A DNA stretch of 33,229 bases from Oscillospiraceae bacterium (GCA_015065285.1 SVQP01000023.1:1-33229); one strand, 5' to 3'. Positions 21,196-29,743 are shown, numbered from the stretch's first letter. Program-made: numbers and translations. Notes: a model not told the origin generated them from the letters alone.

Positions 21196-22563
21196 ATGCT
21201 TCTGACAAAGGATAAAGACTTTTACCGCACGTTCTGGCGGCTGTTTTTTATGATCGTGCTTCAAAATGCGATTGTGCTCAGCGTCAACTTAGCGGACAAT
21301 CTGATGATAGGCGGCTACAGCGAAACTGCGCTCGCTGGCGTGGCAGCCGTCAATTCCCTGCAATTTCTGTTCCAACAGCTCACGATCGGCATTGGTGACG
21401 CGCTGGTCACCATGGGCAGCCAATATTGGGGGCAAGGACGCACCGCGCCCATCAAGCAGATCGGTAAGGCAGCCTTGCTGGCAAGTGCCCTGCTTGGCGT
21501 TTTGCTGTTTGTGCTGACCTCGCTGTTCCCCTATCAGATCGTAGGGCTGTTTTCGGAGACTGCCGAGATCGTGGAAATGGGTGTGCAATACCTTTCGATC
21601 GTGCGCTGGACCTATTTGCTGTTTGCCGTAAGCTCCACGCTGCTCTCACTTTTGCGCACCGTGGAGATCGTGCGCATCTCCACCATCGTCTCTGCCGTTG
21701 CGCTGGTCACCAACTGCTCGATCAACTATCTGCTCATCGAAGGCAACCTCGGGGCGCCTGAGCTTGGCGTGCGCGGTGCTGCCATTGGCACGCTGATTGC
21801 CCGTACGCTGGAGCTCTGCATCATTCTCGCCTATTACGTTTTCATTGACAAACGGCTTCGCGTGCGCAAGGATGACCTGCTCAAAACCGATTTTTCGCTG
21901 TTCCGTGATTATTTCAAGCACTGCCTGTATTTCGTCATGGTCTCCTTCATTTTCGGCAGCTCGGTTGCCCTGCAGAACGTCATTCTCGGCAACCTTTCGG
22001 ACAGTGCCATAGCGGCAAACTCCATTGCCAGCACGCTTTTCCAGATGCTTAAGGTCATGGCGGTGGGCGCTGCATCCGCCACGGGCATTATCATCGGCAA
22101 AACGGTGGGTAAGGGTGACATGCAAAAGCTGCGCGAATACGTGCGCACCTTCCAGTGCATCTTCCTTTGCATCAGCCTCGTGACCGGTGTAACGCTATTC
22201 ATCATCCGCTCGTTCATTCTAAATTTTTACGATCTTTCCCCCGAAACCTACGCTATGGCAAAGAACTTTTTGCTTGTGCTTTGCATCACGGGCATGGGCA
22301 CGGCATACCAGATGCCGGTCAATATCGGCATTGTGCGAGGCGGCGGAGACTCCAAGTTTGTGTTTATCAACGACCTGATCAGCATCTGGGGCGTGGTGCT
22401 GCCGCTTTCCTTTTTGGGTGCGTTCGTTTTCAACTGGGATCCTACAATCGTGCTGTTCTGCCTGAACAGTGATCAGCTTTTCAAATGTGTGGCAGCAGCC
22501 ATCAAGGCAAACCGCTACAAGTGGGTCAAAAAGCTGACAAGAGAGACAGCAAATGCTGACTGA
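21196..22563 (+). CDS. MATE-family multidrug/metabolite exporter
   Basis: A 455-aa protein with about twelve spans, the standard MATE length. The N-terminus shows NAIVLSVNLADNLMIGGYSE and the A-G-V-A-A-V-N-S region typical of NorM/DinF-like exporters, and the second half repeats the arrangement (residues about 235-440). These proteins exchange Na+ or H+ for cationic drugs or metabolites across the cytoplasmic membrane. AGGAG is 7 nt before the ATG at 21196; the longer open frame beginning at 20473 crosses the promoter and is not used. It is monocistronic with its own terminator (22571-22598). The substrate cannot be read from the sequence. Confidence 0.9.
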   Translation: MLLTKDKDFYRTFWRLFFMIVLQNAIVLSVNLADNLMIGGYSETALAGVAAVNSLQFLFQQLTIGIGDALVTMGSQYWGQGRTAPIKQIGKAALLASALLGVLLFVLTSLFPYQIVGLFSETAEIVEMGVQYLSIVRWTYLLFAVSSTLLSLLRTVEIVRISTIVSAVALVTNCSINYLLIEGNLGAPELGVRGAAIGTLIARTLELCIILAYYVFIDKRLRVRKDDLLKTDFSLFRDYFKHCLYFVMVSFIFGSSVALQNVILGNLSDSAIAANSIASTLFQMLKVMAVGAASATGIIIGKTVGKGDMQKLREYVRTFQCIFLCISLVTGVTLFIIRSFILNFYDLSPETYAMAKNFLLVLCITGMGTAYQMPVNIGIVRGGGDSKFVFINDLISIWGVVLPLSFLGAFVFNWDPTIVLFCLNSDQLFKCVAAAIKANRYKWVKKLTRETANAD

Positions 22564-22570
22564 TCAAAAT

Positions 22571-22603
22571 AGCTGCAGTGAGGTCACCCACTGCAGCTAT
22601 TTT
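22571..22603. terminator. Bidirectional terminator after the MATE gene
   Basis: A 10-bp stem (AGCTGCAGTG with CACTGCAGCT), 8-nt loop, and ATTTTT after it; the opposite strand also gives ATTTT. It separates the MATE gene (+) from the convergent gene at 22617 (-). Confidence 0.88.
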
Positions 22604-22616
22604 TATAAATTTTATA

Positions 22617-23489
22617 TCATTTCGCAAACTCAACCGATTTTGCCCAGTCCAAAATGCTTTTCTCATACTTTTGAGCATCCTTGGTGGTTGTTACAAATTG
22701 GATCAACCAGAACGCATCGTCTGCTCTGTATACGTAATTATAATAACGGTATTCCTGATTGGTGGTGGGATCGGTTGCGTTGTATGCAAAACCGACAAGC
22801 CCATCGGATGAAATGATCGCCGAATCGCCTAAATTGTTGGCAAGAAGCACCTCATGCAAATAATTCGTCAACGTATAAGTCTCAAATCCGGGAACCAGGT
22901 CAAAGCTTTCCTTGAGCGCAATGACCATGACGTCACGGGACTTGTATGCCACCGTATAGTTCTGCATTTGCGTTTCTTTGAACTCATTGGTCAGCGTGAT
23001 GGTCATACCGCTCTCGGAGAACTCCTTGTCCTTGACAAAATGCAAGCCCCCAAACAGTGCAGAGCTTATCAAAGCACCTGCAATAGCACCAACGATGATA
23101 GCAATAATTGTGATAACCGCTCCCTTTACCGTCCCCTTCTTGCGATTGGCAAGAACCTCTGCTCCCTCATTTCCGTCAAAGCGGAACGGATTTCCGGCAG
23201 CGGGATTGAGATGACATTTACCGGACAAATAAACGTCCTCCTGCCCTTGGCAGAGCTGATAAAACTCATTGCAATAGCTCTTGCTCAGCTGATCGGCAAT
23301 GACGTACACCTTTACGGCATCCTCGCATATCTCAAAGATCTTTTCCTCGCCGTTTTTGATATTGCCAAGCTTGCGGCAAGCAACTCCGTTGATATCGGTA
23401 TCACCGGCTGCAGGATCTTCAATATACACCTTCAGTGTTCCCAGGCAGCCCGCAAAGGTCTTGTTTCGCTTGATTGTCAAATTACGCAT
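22617..23489 (-). CDS. Single-span membrane protein of unknown function
   Basis: A 290-aa protein that I do not recognise. Residues 1-105 form a cytoplasmic domain with scattered cysteines that looks like a compact beta domain; residues about 120-146 are one membrane span (TVKGAVITIIAIIVGAIAGA); residues 150-290 form an extracytoplasmic domain with FSESGMTITLTNEFKE, similar in feel to domains that follow signalling membrane anchors. The start is supported by AAAGGAG 8 nt before the ATG. The promoter (23525-23553) overlaps the end of the upstream serine hydrolase gene, so it is transcribed independently. Confidence 0.75.
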   Translation of the reverse strand: MRNLTIKRNKTFAGCLGTLKVYIEDPAAGDTDINGVACRKLGNIKNGEEKIFEICEDAVKVYVIADQLSKSYCNEFYQLCQGQEDVYLSGKCHLNPAAGNPFRFDGNEGAEVLANRKKGTVKGAVITIIAIIVGAIAGALISSALFGGLHFVKDKEFSESGMTITLTNEFKETQMQNYTVAYKSRDVMVIALKESFDLVPGFETYTLTNYLHEVLLANNLGDSAIISSDGLVGFAYNATDPTTNQEYRYYNYVYRADDAFWLIQFVTTTKDAQKYEKSILDWAKSVEFAK

Positions 23490-23524
23490 TTGTATTCTCC
23501 TTTACGTATCGTGATTTCAATAAA

Positions 23525-23553
23525 AGTATAGCATGCGACCTCTTATTTGTCAA
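23525..23553 (-). promoter_or_regulatory. Promoter of the 290-aa membrane protein
   Basis: On the minus strand: TTGACA, 17-bp spacer, TATACT preceded by TGC. The -35 lies over the stop codon of the serine hydrolase gene (23543-23545). Confidence 0.85.
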
Positions 23554-24334
23554 GAGATGTACTATTTGCGCAATACAGATCATACGCCGCTCTGCGCATC
23601 AGATCCTCCCAGGGGTACACGTCGGTATCGTGCCCCGTAAAGCAAACCACAAACGGCTGATCCGCATACACAATGCCAATATCATTGCTCAGCCCGTCAT
23701 CCTCGCCTGTTTTGTGCGCGATTTTGATATTCTCACCCAGCTTACCTCCAAGCTTGTGCATGATCTGCTGCTCGGACAGCACCTCTATGGCATAGTCGCT
23801 GACCTCTCTGCAAATAAATTCACCGCGCCACAATCTCTCCAGCAAAAGCCCCAGCTCCTTTGGGCTGATGGTATTTTGCTTGCCCGCAGCGGCTGCGCTG
23901 CGATCAAACAGCTTGCGACGAATGCGCGTTTTTTCAAGCCCCATTTGGGCAAAGCCCTGCTCGATGGCTTCAAAGCCGCACAGCCTGATCAGTCGATTGG
24001 TGGCAGTGTTATCCGAAAGGCAGATCATCAGCCTGCACATGGTGCGAATATCGGTTTCCACGTCGCCCGTGAACATATTCAGCGCACCGCAGCTGGGCAC
24101 CTTGTCGCTCTCCAGCGTGACAATGCGGTCGTCCAGCGAGAGATTGCCTCGCTCGCATTCGCCAAGGATATGCAGAAACAGCGGGAATTTGATCACGCTG
24201 GCAGCACCGTAGATCTCCTCTTCTCCAATTCCGTATTCATATCCGGTAATCAGATTTTTATAGTAAAAGCCCAAATGCCCCGTAAGGGTGCTCATTTCTT
24301 TTTGAATGCCGTCCAAAACGAATTGTTCAGTCAT
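23543..24334 (-). CDS. Class-A-beta-lactamase-fold serine hydrolase
   Basis: A 263-aa protein (beta-lactamase2-type). The catalytic tetrad blocks are SVIK (46-49), SDN (107-109) and KTG (208-210). However, the omega-loop region (about 143-158, FDRSAAAAGKQNTISPKE) lacks the E-x-x-L-N segment that carries the deacylating Glu166 of true class A enzymes, and there is no signal peptide or lipobox. So it is unlikely to be a classical secreted beta-lactamase; it may be a cytoplasmic amidase/esterase or a penicillin-binding relative. AAAAGGAGGAG precedes the ATG at 24334; a start ten codons upstream is open but less well supported. It follows the DUF3592-like gene by 26 nt and shares its promoter. 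Confidence 0.82.
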   Translation of the reverse strand: MTEQFVLDGIQKEMSTLTGHLGFYYKNLITGYEYGIGEEEIYGAASVIKFPLFLHILGECERGNLSLDDRIVTLESDKVPSCGALNMFTGDVETDIRTMCRLMICLSDNTATNRLIRLCGFEAIEQGFAQMGLEKTRIRRKLFDRSAAAAGKQNTISPKELGLLLERLWRGEFICREVSDYAIEVLSEQQIMHKLGGKLGENIKIAHKTGEDDGLSNDIGIVYADQPFVVCFTGHDTDVYPWEDLMRRAAYDLYCANSTSLDK

Positions 24335-24360
24335 AACTTCTCCTCCTTTTGACACGCTTC

Positions 24361-24912
24361 TCAAGCTTGGTCAGAGCCCATATGTGTGAGAACTCTGTAT
24401 GTTTTGACATGCTTCCTTTGATGCGGTATATTCTCATTATACCAAATCAAAAATACGCCGCCGAAGCAGGCTACGATTCCTATGGCAATATACCCGTTAT
24501 CATAGGCATCGATTTCCTTTTGTGAGGTTTCAAAATTCAAAAGCTCTTCCGTATCTGTTCTGATCTCTACAACGTATTCGTTGTTTGGATTTACCAAAAT
24601 ATAGAGCATCGTACCCTTTTCTATCGACCTCATCATATCTTGAAACGCTTGTGTCTCTGTATGGGCATAAACATCATAAGTAGATCCGTCTTTGAAATGG
24701 ATCGTTCGATAATTACGCCACACCTCATATTCCTCGAACTCTCCTGAATACGACACCGCCTCCGAGCGCGTAATCGGTGCATTTTCGCTTTGTGAAAAAA
24801 TAAAAATGAGACCCAGGAGAATCCCTGCAATGGCGATAACCAACACCGCTAAGGGCGATTTCATAATGTCATTGCCAAAGGAACGTCTTTCAGAAGATTT
24901 TTGCTTTTTCAT
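24361..24912 (-). CDS. DUF3592-like two-span membrane protein
   Basis: A 183-aa protein with spans at about 23-40 and 142-159, enclosing an extracytoplasmic domain of about 100 residues. The pattern (domain with HFKDGSTYDVYAHTE, then LVNPNNEYVVEI, then second span) fits the DUF3592 family, of unknown function. Several starts are open (TTG 24924, GTG, ATG 24918, ATG 24912); GGTGATG is spaced for the ATG at 24912. It is first in a two-gene unit with the serine hydrolase. Confidence 0.72.
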   Translation of the reverse strand: MKKQKSSERRSFGNDIMKSPLAVLVIAIAGILLGLIFIFSQSENAPITRSEAVSYSGEFEEYEVWRNYRTIHFKDGSTYDVYAHTETQAFQDMMRSIEKGTMLYILVNPNNEYVVEIRTDTEELLNFETSQKEIDAYDNGYIAIGIVACFGGVFLIWYNENIPHQRKHVKTYRVLTHMGSDQA

Positions 24913-24938
24913 AGTCATCACCAACTTTCACTATGTCA

Positions 24939-24967
24939 ATTATAGCATAAAATCTATTACTTTTCAA
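24939..24967 (-). promoter_or_regulatory. Promoter of the DUF3592/serine hydrolase unit
   Basis: On the minus strand: TTGAAA, 17-bp spacer, TATAAT preceded by TGC. It lies 27 bp before the ATG at 24912. Confidence 0.88.
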
Positions 24968-25138
24968 CCTGTTAACAAAAATGAGCTGTGCAGAAACTCC
25001 TTGTTCGCGAGTCAATCGTTTTCGCTTGCTCATCCACTCCCTCCGCCGGTGCATTGCTCCTGCCATAGGTCGTGGCGGCAATTCAAAATCTCGTATTGTC
25101 GCTCAAGCCTTGCTGTATGATATCCACGTTTTAAAATA
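24968..25138. other. Gene-free interval between hydrogenase and DUF3592 units
   Basis: About 170 bp that I cannot assign. An open frame of 63 codons on the minus strand (24890-25081) has no ribosome site and runs through the downstream promoter. An imperfect GC-rich dyad (CCGCC near 25042 with GGCGG near 25074) is the only structure seen. It may be decayed coding sequence or a leader. Confidence 0.4.
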
Positions 25139-25167
25139 GGGCTTACCGCCCAACAAGCGGCAAGCCC
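25139..25167 (-). terminator. Terminator of the hydrogenase/phosphatase operon
   Basis: A hairpin GGGCTT-A-CCGC with GCGG-C-AAGCCC and a 7-nt loop, followed on the minus strand by TATTTT. It lies 14 nt past the stop at 25182. Confidence 0.8.
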
Positions 25168-25181
25168 TTTAGAATTTGTTT

Positions 25182-26612
25182 TTACTTCAACAGCGAAATC
25201 GCATCTCCGATGGTCTTTTCAAGTGCCTCTCTGCCGTATTTATCCACCTCGGATTTATTCTTTTCACCGTGGGTAAGGCATCCCGCACCGCCGATACAAC
25301 CGCCGATACACGCCATACCTTCGATAAAGTTTCCGTCAAGAACGCCCTTGTTGAGCTTGAGAAGTGCCATACGGCAGGCTTCAATGCCGTCGCAAACCAC
25401 AGGCTTGATCTCAAAGTCAATGCCCTGCTCCTTCATGGCCTGCGCTGCCGCATCGGTCAAGCCTCCGCTGCGCGCAAAGATACGACCGAAGTAGGATGCA
25501 TTATCCAGAACGCCCTCTTCAAAGGAAGAAAGATCGAAATCCCTGCTGTCAAAGAGTGCCTGCAGTTCTTCAAAGGTCAGCACGCAATCCACGTATTGCT
25601 TGACCTCTTCCAGCTGTGCCTCTGCCTTTTTTGCGGTACAGGGGCCAATGAAGATGACCTTTGCATTGGGTGTGGTTTGCTTGATGTACTTTGCAAGCAC
25701 CGCCATCGGCGACATATTGTGTGAAATATGCTCAACGAGACTTGGGAACTGCGATTTGATATACTGCACGAATGCGGGGCAGCAGGAGCTTGTCAATAGT
25801 CCCTTTTCGGAAAGTTCCTTTGCTTCTGCCATAGCAACCATATCCGCGCCCAGCGCTGCCTCGATGACGTCGTGGAATCCGAGCTTTTTCAGGCCCGTGA
25901 TCACCTGACCAAGCTTTGCATAGGAGAATTGGCTCGAGATCGAAGGCGCAACAACAGCGTAAACCTTGTAGTTTCCTCCCCTTGTGTTTCTCTCGCTCTT
26001 TTTGAGAATATCGATGGCGTTGACCATGAAAGATTTATCCATGATCGCGCCGAAGGGACACTGATATACGCAAGCACCGCACTGAATGCACTTGGAATTA
26101 TCGATCTTGGCAGCTTTTTCCTCGTTCATGGAAATCGCCTTTACCTTACAAGCGTTCTGACAAGGACGCTTGCGGCTGACGATTGCGGTATAGGGGCAAA
26201 CCTTGGCACAAGCACCGCACTCCTTGCATTTGCTCTTGTCTATATGGGCTACGTGATTGTGGTCAAAGGATATCGCGCCAAACTTACAAACGTCCTCACA
26301 ACGGTGCGCAAGGCATCCGCGGCAGGCGTTGGTTACCTCAAAGCCTCCAACCGGGCACTCGTCACAGGCAATATCGATCACCTCAATCACATTGGGATTA
26401 TTCTTGTCACCGCCCATGGCAATCTTGACGCGTTCACCAAGGATTGCGCGTTCCTTGTAGACACAGCAGCGCATGGTTGCTTCCTTACCGGGAGCCAGCT
26501 TTGCGGGTACATCCATAATATTCTCCAGCAGCTTGTCCTCCCACGCAAGTCTTGCGACCTCGCGTAATACTTTATATTTCAGATGCTGCACTTTGGTATC
26601 AAATTTTCGCAT
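25182..26612 (-). CDS. [FeFe]-hydrogenase-type protein, probably Group B
   Basis: A 476-aa soluble protein. The N-terminal half carries [4Fe-4S] ligand sets: C97-C100-C105-C109, C129-C132-C135-C139 (CKECGACAKVCP), and C175-C178-C181-C185 (CIQCGACVYQCP), plus Cys151/155. The C-terminal half is the H-domain with TSSCCPAF (274-281), FIGPCTAKK (321-329) and EGMACIGGCIGG (431-442), so all four H-cluster cysteines (278, 325, 435, 439) are present. The relaxed L2 motif (GPCTAKK rather than MPCTSKK) is seen in Group B and C enzymes. No HydE, HydF or HydG maturase is in the window. It is last in the operon, 12 nt after the phosphatase gene. Catalysis of H2 production or oxidation is possible but unproven for Group B. 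Confidence 0.88.
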   Translation of the reverse strand: MRKFDTKVQHLKYKVLREVARLAWEDKLLENIMDVPAKLAPGKEATMRCCVYKERAILGERVKIAMGGDKNNPNVIEVIDIACDECPVGGFEVTNACRGCLAHRCEDVCKFGAISFDHNHVAHIDKSKCKECGACAKVCPYTAIVSRKRPCQNACKVKAISMNEEKAAKIDNSKCIQCGACVYQCPFGAIMDKSFMVNAIDILKKSERNTRGGNYKVYAVVAPSISSQFSYAKLGQVITGLKKLGFHDVIEAALGADMVAMAEAKELSEKGLLTSSCCPAFVQYIKSQFPSLVEHISHNMSPMAVLAKYIKQTTPNAKVIFIGPCTAKKAEAQLEEVKQYVDCVLTFEELQALFDSRDFDLSSFEEGVLDNASYFGRIFARSGGLTDAAAQAMKEQGIDFEIKPVVCDGIEACRMALLKLNKGVLDGNFIEGMACIGGCIGGAGCLTHGEKNKSEVDKYGREALEKTIGDAISLLK

Positions 26613-26624
26613 CCTGCACCTCCA

Positions 26625-27797
26625 TTAGAAATAACTTACCTTGATGCGCTTACCCATCTTGCGAAGGCAAGCGGACAACTCCTCTACCAAATTCATTTTG
26701 ATATTGAAATTGATGGGAAGGTCGGGGTTCTGATGGGCGGGATTGACCGCTCTGCCCACGTAGAAATTGATGTCCGTCGCTTCTTCAAAGAGCAATCGGC
26801 TGATCAGTGAAGCACCGTCCTTCTTGAAGTTCCACTCCTCATAAAGCTCGTTCTCACCCAGGTAATCCTTAGCATACTGAATGACTCTGTTCATGGTGAT
26901 CACGCCCTCGGTCACAAGATCCACACCCTCAATTTTGGCAATGGGCGGAATATCGCTGCGTTCAAAGCTCAGGCTGACCTCTACCCTCTTGCCAAGATAT
27001 TTGGCTGCGATCGAGGAGGTCGTGCCACCGCAGATGATATGCTTGCCTTCCTTGGAGAAGAACAGCGACATCATACGATTAGCGTCATCTCGGTTGGAGG
27101 GAGGCCCAAACAGAATATTCATGGGCTCTCTCTTACGGATCTTCACAACGCAGGCGGTCGTATCGTCCCCCGGCTTATGTCCGTAGAGCTTGTCGCACTC
27201 ATCCACAAGCATGGTGGAAAGGTTCTTTGCCGTATAACCGCCGACAACAAGCGCCTGCATAAAGCCTGCGATATCCTCACGCTTCCAGCCGAAGTTATAT
27301 TTGCCGCCCATACCTGCGTGGGGACATCCGTCGCTCATCGCGATAAACACGTCATCCTCCTGCAGCTTGATGGTGGATTTGTATATTTTTTTGCCGCCGA
27401 TATTCATTTCGGTCTTGGGATAATCGTAAATATCGTAATCTCTGATCACAATGACGTGCGGATTATCGTACTGAATGATCTCGGCTATCTGATTATGAAG
27501 CAAGTGAATAATGGTAAACGTGGAATATGCCACGCCTCGCACCGAGCATACGGGCAAGGTTGCGGCAATCGTAGACACGCATTCCTCAATGGGAAGTCCT
27601 GCCGCCATCATGGTGGAGATGATCTTGGAGGTCAGCGTGGACAGAATACTTGCCTTGACGCCCGATCCAAGACCGTCCGCAAGCACGATCACGGTAGAAT
27701 TCTCATTTTCCTCGACGACGTCTACGTGGTCGCCGCAAAGCTCTTCGCCGACATGATTGATGCTTTTATATCCGATATCTGCACACAAATCATTCAT
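26625..27797 (-). CDS. SpoIIE-domain (PP2C-type) phosphatase
   Basis: A 390-aa protein. Residues about 5-222 form a SpoIIE/PP2C phosphatase with GDH (22-24), LADGLGSG (39-46), AMSDGCPHAG (153-162) and PGDDTTACVV (209-218); these Asp residues bind the catalytic metals. Residues about 225-390 form a second region that I do not recognise; it follows the phosphatase immediately with NILFGPPSN and is neither PAS nor HAMP. The ATG overlaps the stop of the PAS-hydrogenase gene by 8 nt, so the phosphatase is translationally coupled to the sensor. The likely role is dephosphorylation of a Ser/Thr-phosphorylated partner in response to redox or H2 status. No anti-sigma factor or kinase is in the window. 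Confidence 0.87.
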   Translation of the reverse strand: MNDLCADIGYKSINHVGEELCGDHVDVVEENENSTVIVLADGLGSGVKASILSTLTSKIISTMMAAGLPIEECVSTIAATLPVCSVRGVAYSTFTIIHLLHNQIAEIIQYDNPHVIVIRDYDIYDYPKTEMNIGGKKIYKSTIKLQEDDVFIAMSDGCPHAGMGGKYNFGWKREDIAGFMQALVVGGYTAKNLSTMLVDECDKLYGHKPGDDTTACVVKIRKREPMNILFGPPSNRDDANRMMSLFFSKEGKHIICGGTTSSIAAKYLGKRVEVSLSFERSDIPPIAKIEGVDLVTEGVITMNRVIQYAKDYLGENELYEEWNFKKDGASLISRLLFEEATDINFYVGRAVNPAHQNPDLPINFNIKMNLVEELSACLRKMGKRIKVSYF

Positions 27798-29478
27798 CGT
27801 CGATCGACTCCTTTAATTTAGTCAGAGCGATCTTGGTCTCCGCTGCGGTCTCACCAAGCAGCGAAGCGATCTCCTGAACGATTCTCATCTGCTTTTCCAC
27901 CACGCTGTCGGCAACCTCAACTGTTTGCTTATTGATCCTTGCCTTTTTCTCTCTGTCGGCTTCCTCGTCGGTAATGTCACGCATAATGCCGATCAGCATA
28001 CGGGAATCGGGGGCGTAAACCACGGTCTGCTCCACGTATTTCTTGTACTCTGCAAGATACGTGCGCTGATTGCGGACTGTTCTGCCGCTGTTTCTGACCT
28101 GCATGAACACGGTAGGATCCAAAATACGCACAACAGGCTCGCCAAGCACGTCGGATGCTGCACGGATGTTCATGATCTTGCGTGCTGCATTGTTGATCTG
28201 CTGGACTTCAAGATTCTCATTGAGCACGATCAGACCGTTGGGGGTATTGTTTACGATGGTATCCGAGAAGCTTTCCGCCTTGTCCTTCAGATAAGGCAGG
28301 CACATGGAGATCTCCGCCTTGCCCTGAATGATGGCGATCGCCTTTTCACGGCAGGAATTATATCCGCAGGAGCCGCAATTCAACTCGTCGGAGGGCTTGA
28401 ACTTACCCATCTGACGCAGCACCGACATAATCTCACTTTCCGAAGGAGCCTGAAGCTTTTTCTCGATCATGGAAAAATGCTTTTTCAGGTGCATGGGATC
28501 AGGCTGTGCAACGTCAAAATCGCGCTCGCCCGCATAATCCGCCACGGTGACGTAATCCTTGATCGGCGAGGTGCTGTGGTATTTTTCCATAACGGGACCG
28601 CCGATGCAGCTGCCAACACAAGCGGACATTTCTATAAAGCATTTATGGATCTTGCCGCTCTCAATATCCTTGAGCGCAGCAATGCAGTTTTCAACGCCGT
28701 CAAGCGCGATGTACGTATATCCGGGCGCATTCTGAGCCATTGTTTTCAGTATACCGCCTGTTGTCGGGAAGAAACGCGCACGACTTTCGGGCGTATCATC
28801 TACTTCCTTCTCAAGCTCAATTCTCTCGGATTTCAACCAATTGGTAAGTTCCTCAAAGGTCAGAACGGCATCGACAAGCCCCTCGTAATGCTCAGCCTCG
28901 TCCTTTTTCGCAACGCAAGGACCAATGAATACCGTCTTTGCATTCGGCATTCTTTTCTTGATATCGGCGCAGTGCGCCTGCATGGGCGACATCACGTCCG
29001 CAAGATACTCAAGTGCAGACGGAAAATGCTTTTGAATGAGCAGATTGACCGAGTGACAGCAGGAGGTGATGATGATATCTCGCTCCTCCTGGCGCAGCAT
29101 ACGCTCATATTCGGTTTTTACGATGGTAGCACCGATCGCGGTTTCCTCCACGTCGAAAAAGCCGAGCTTTTTGAGTGCATTGCGCATGGACTCAATGCCT
29201 ACGCCATCATAGTTTGCAATAAATGAGGGGGCAAGGCTGACCACAACGGGCTCACCGCTCTGCAGCAGCACTCTTGCCTTCTCGGTGCCGTCAACGATCT
29301 CCTTGGCATTTTGGGGACAAACAACAAAACAATGACCGCACAAAATGCACTCATTGCCGATGATATGCGCTTGGTTTCCCGAAAAACGAATTGCCTTTAC
29401 GGGACAGTGACGGATGCACTTATAGCAGTTTTTGCAGTTGGATTTTTTGAGTGTCAGGCAATTTGCCACGGTCGTCAC
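27790..29478 (-). CDS. PAS-containing [FeFe]-hydrogenase-type sensor (Group C, HydS-like)
   Basis: A 562-aa protein. Residues 15-54 form a two-cluster ferredoxin (C15-C18-C21-C25 and C44-C47-C50-C54). The H-domain has TSCCHSVN (138-145), IGPCVAKK (186-193) and EMSACVGSCIGG (283-294), with H-cluster cysteines 141, 188, 287 and 291. Then comes an extra [4Fe-4S] module (C368, C371, C376, C393), a PAS domain (about 405-505) and a coiled-coil C-terminus (505-560). This order defines putative sensory Group C enzymes. The start codon is GTG at 29478, overlapping the [2Fe-2S] gene by 4 nt (GTGA), with GAAGGG before it. It is expected to bind H2 and pass a conformational signal through PAS to the phosphatase encoded next. 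Confidence 0.9.
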   Translation of the reverse strand: MTTVANCLTLKKSNCKNCYKCIRHCPVKAIRFSGNQAHIIGNECILCGHCFVVCPQNAKEIVDGTEKARVLLQSGEPVVVSLAPSFIANYDGVGIESMRNALKKLGFFDVEETAIGATIVKTEYERMLRQEERDIIITSCCHSVNLLIQKHFPSALEYLADVMSPMQAHCADIKKRMPNAKTVFIGPCVAKKDEAEHYEGLVDAVLTFEELTNWLKSERIELEKEVDDTPESRARFFPTTGGILKTMAQNAPGYTYIALDGVENCIAALKDIESGKIHKCFIEMSACVGSCIGGPVMEKYHSTSPIKDYVTVADYAGERDFDVAQPDPMHLKKHFSMIEKKLQAPSESEIMSVLRQMGKFKPSDELNCGSCGYNSCREKAIAIIQGKAEISMCLPYLKDKAESFSDTIVNNTPNGLIVLNENLEVQQINNAARKIMNIRAASDVLGEPVVRILDPTVFMQVRNSGRTVRNQRTYLAEYKKYVEQTVVYAPDSRMLIGIMRDITDEEADREKKARINKQTVEVADSVVEKQMRIVQEIASLLGETAAETKIALTKLKESIDDE

Positions 29479-29738
29479 TTCCCTTCGTTTTCTATTGCAT
29501 CAAGAATATTCTTCTTGAAGAATTCTCTGAAATTTTCTCTCGTCACGCCTACATGAACGTCGTCGTTCACCTGCACGGTCACACCGACGCGGTTGCACTT
29601 TCCAATGCAAAAGCTACCGGAAAGCACGACCTCGTCCTCAACGTGATGCTCTTCAATGGCTTTTTCAAAGAGCTCCACGATATCCTGCGAGCCCTTGAGA
29701 TGGCAAGACGAGCCAACACAAACCTGAACGAACAGCAT
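29475..29738 (-). CDS. NuoE-like [2Fe-2S] thioredoxin-fold protein, copy 1
   Basis: An 87-aa protein of the thioredoxin-like [2Fe-2S] ferredoxin family. Ligands are C7-x4-C12 (CVGSSC) and C44-x3-C48 (CIGKC), as in NuoE and HydC subunits, but the NuoE helical N-terminus is missing, so it is a single-domain carrier. It probably passes electrons to or from the hydrogenase-type proteins. AAAGG lies 12 nt before the ATG and overlaps the end of the preceding gene, whose stop is 5 nt upstream of the ATG. Confidence 0.88.
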   Translation of the reverse strand: MLFVQVCVGSSCHLKGSQDIVELFEKAIEEHHVEDEVVLSGSFCIGKCNRVGVTVQVNDDVHVGVTRENFREFFKKNILDAIENEGK

Positions 29739-29743
29739 AATTC

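Noticed and set aside
24890-25081. A 63-codon minus-strand frame upstream of the DUF3592-like gene
   Set aside because: It has no ribosome site or homology that I recognise and passes through the well-formed promoter at 24939-24967.
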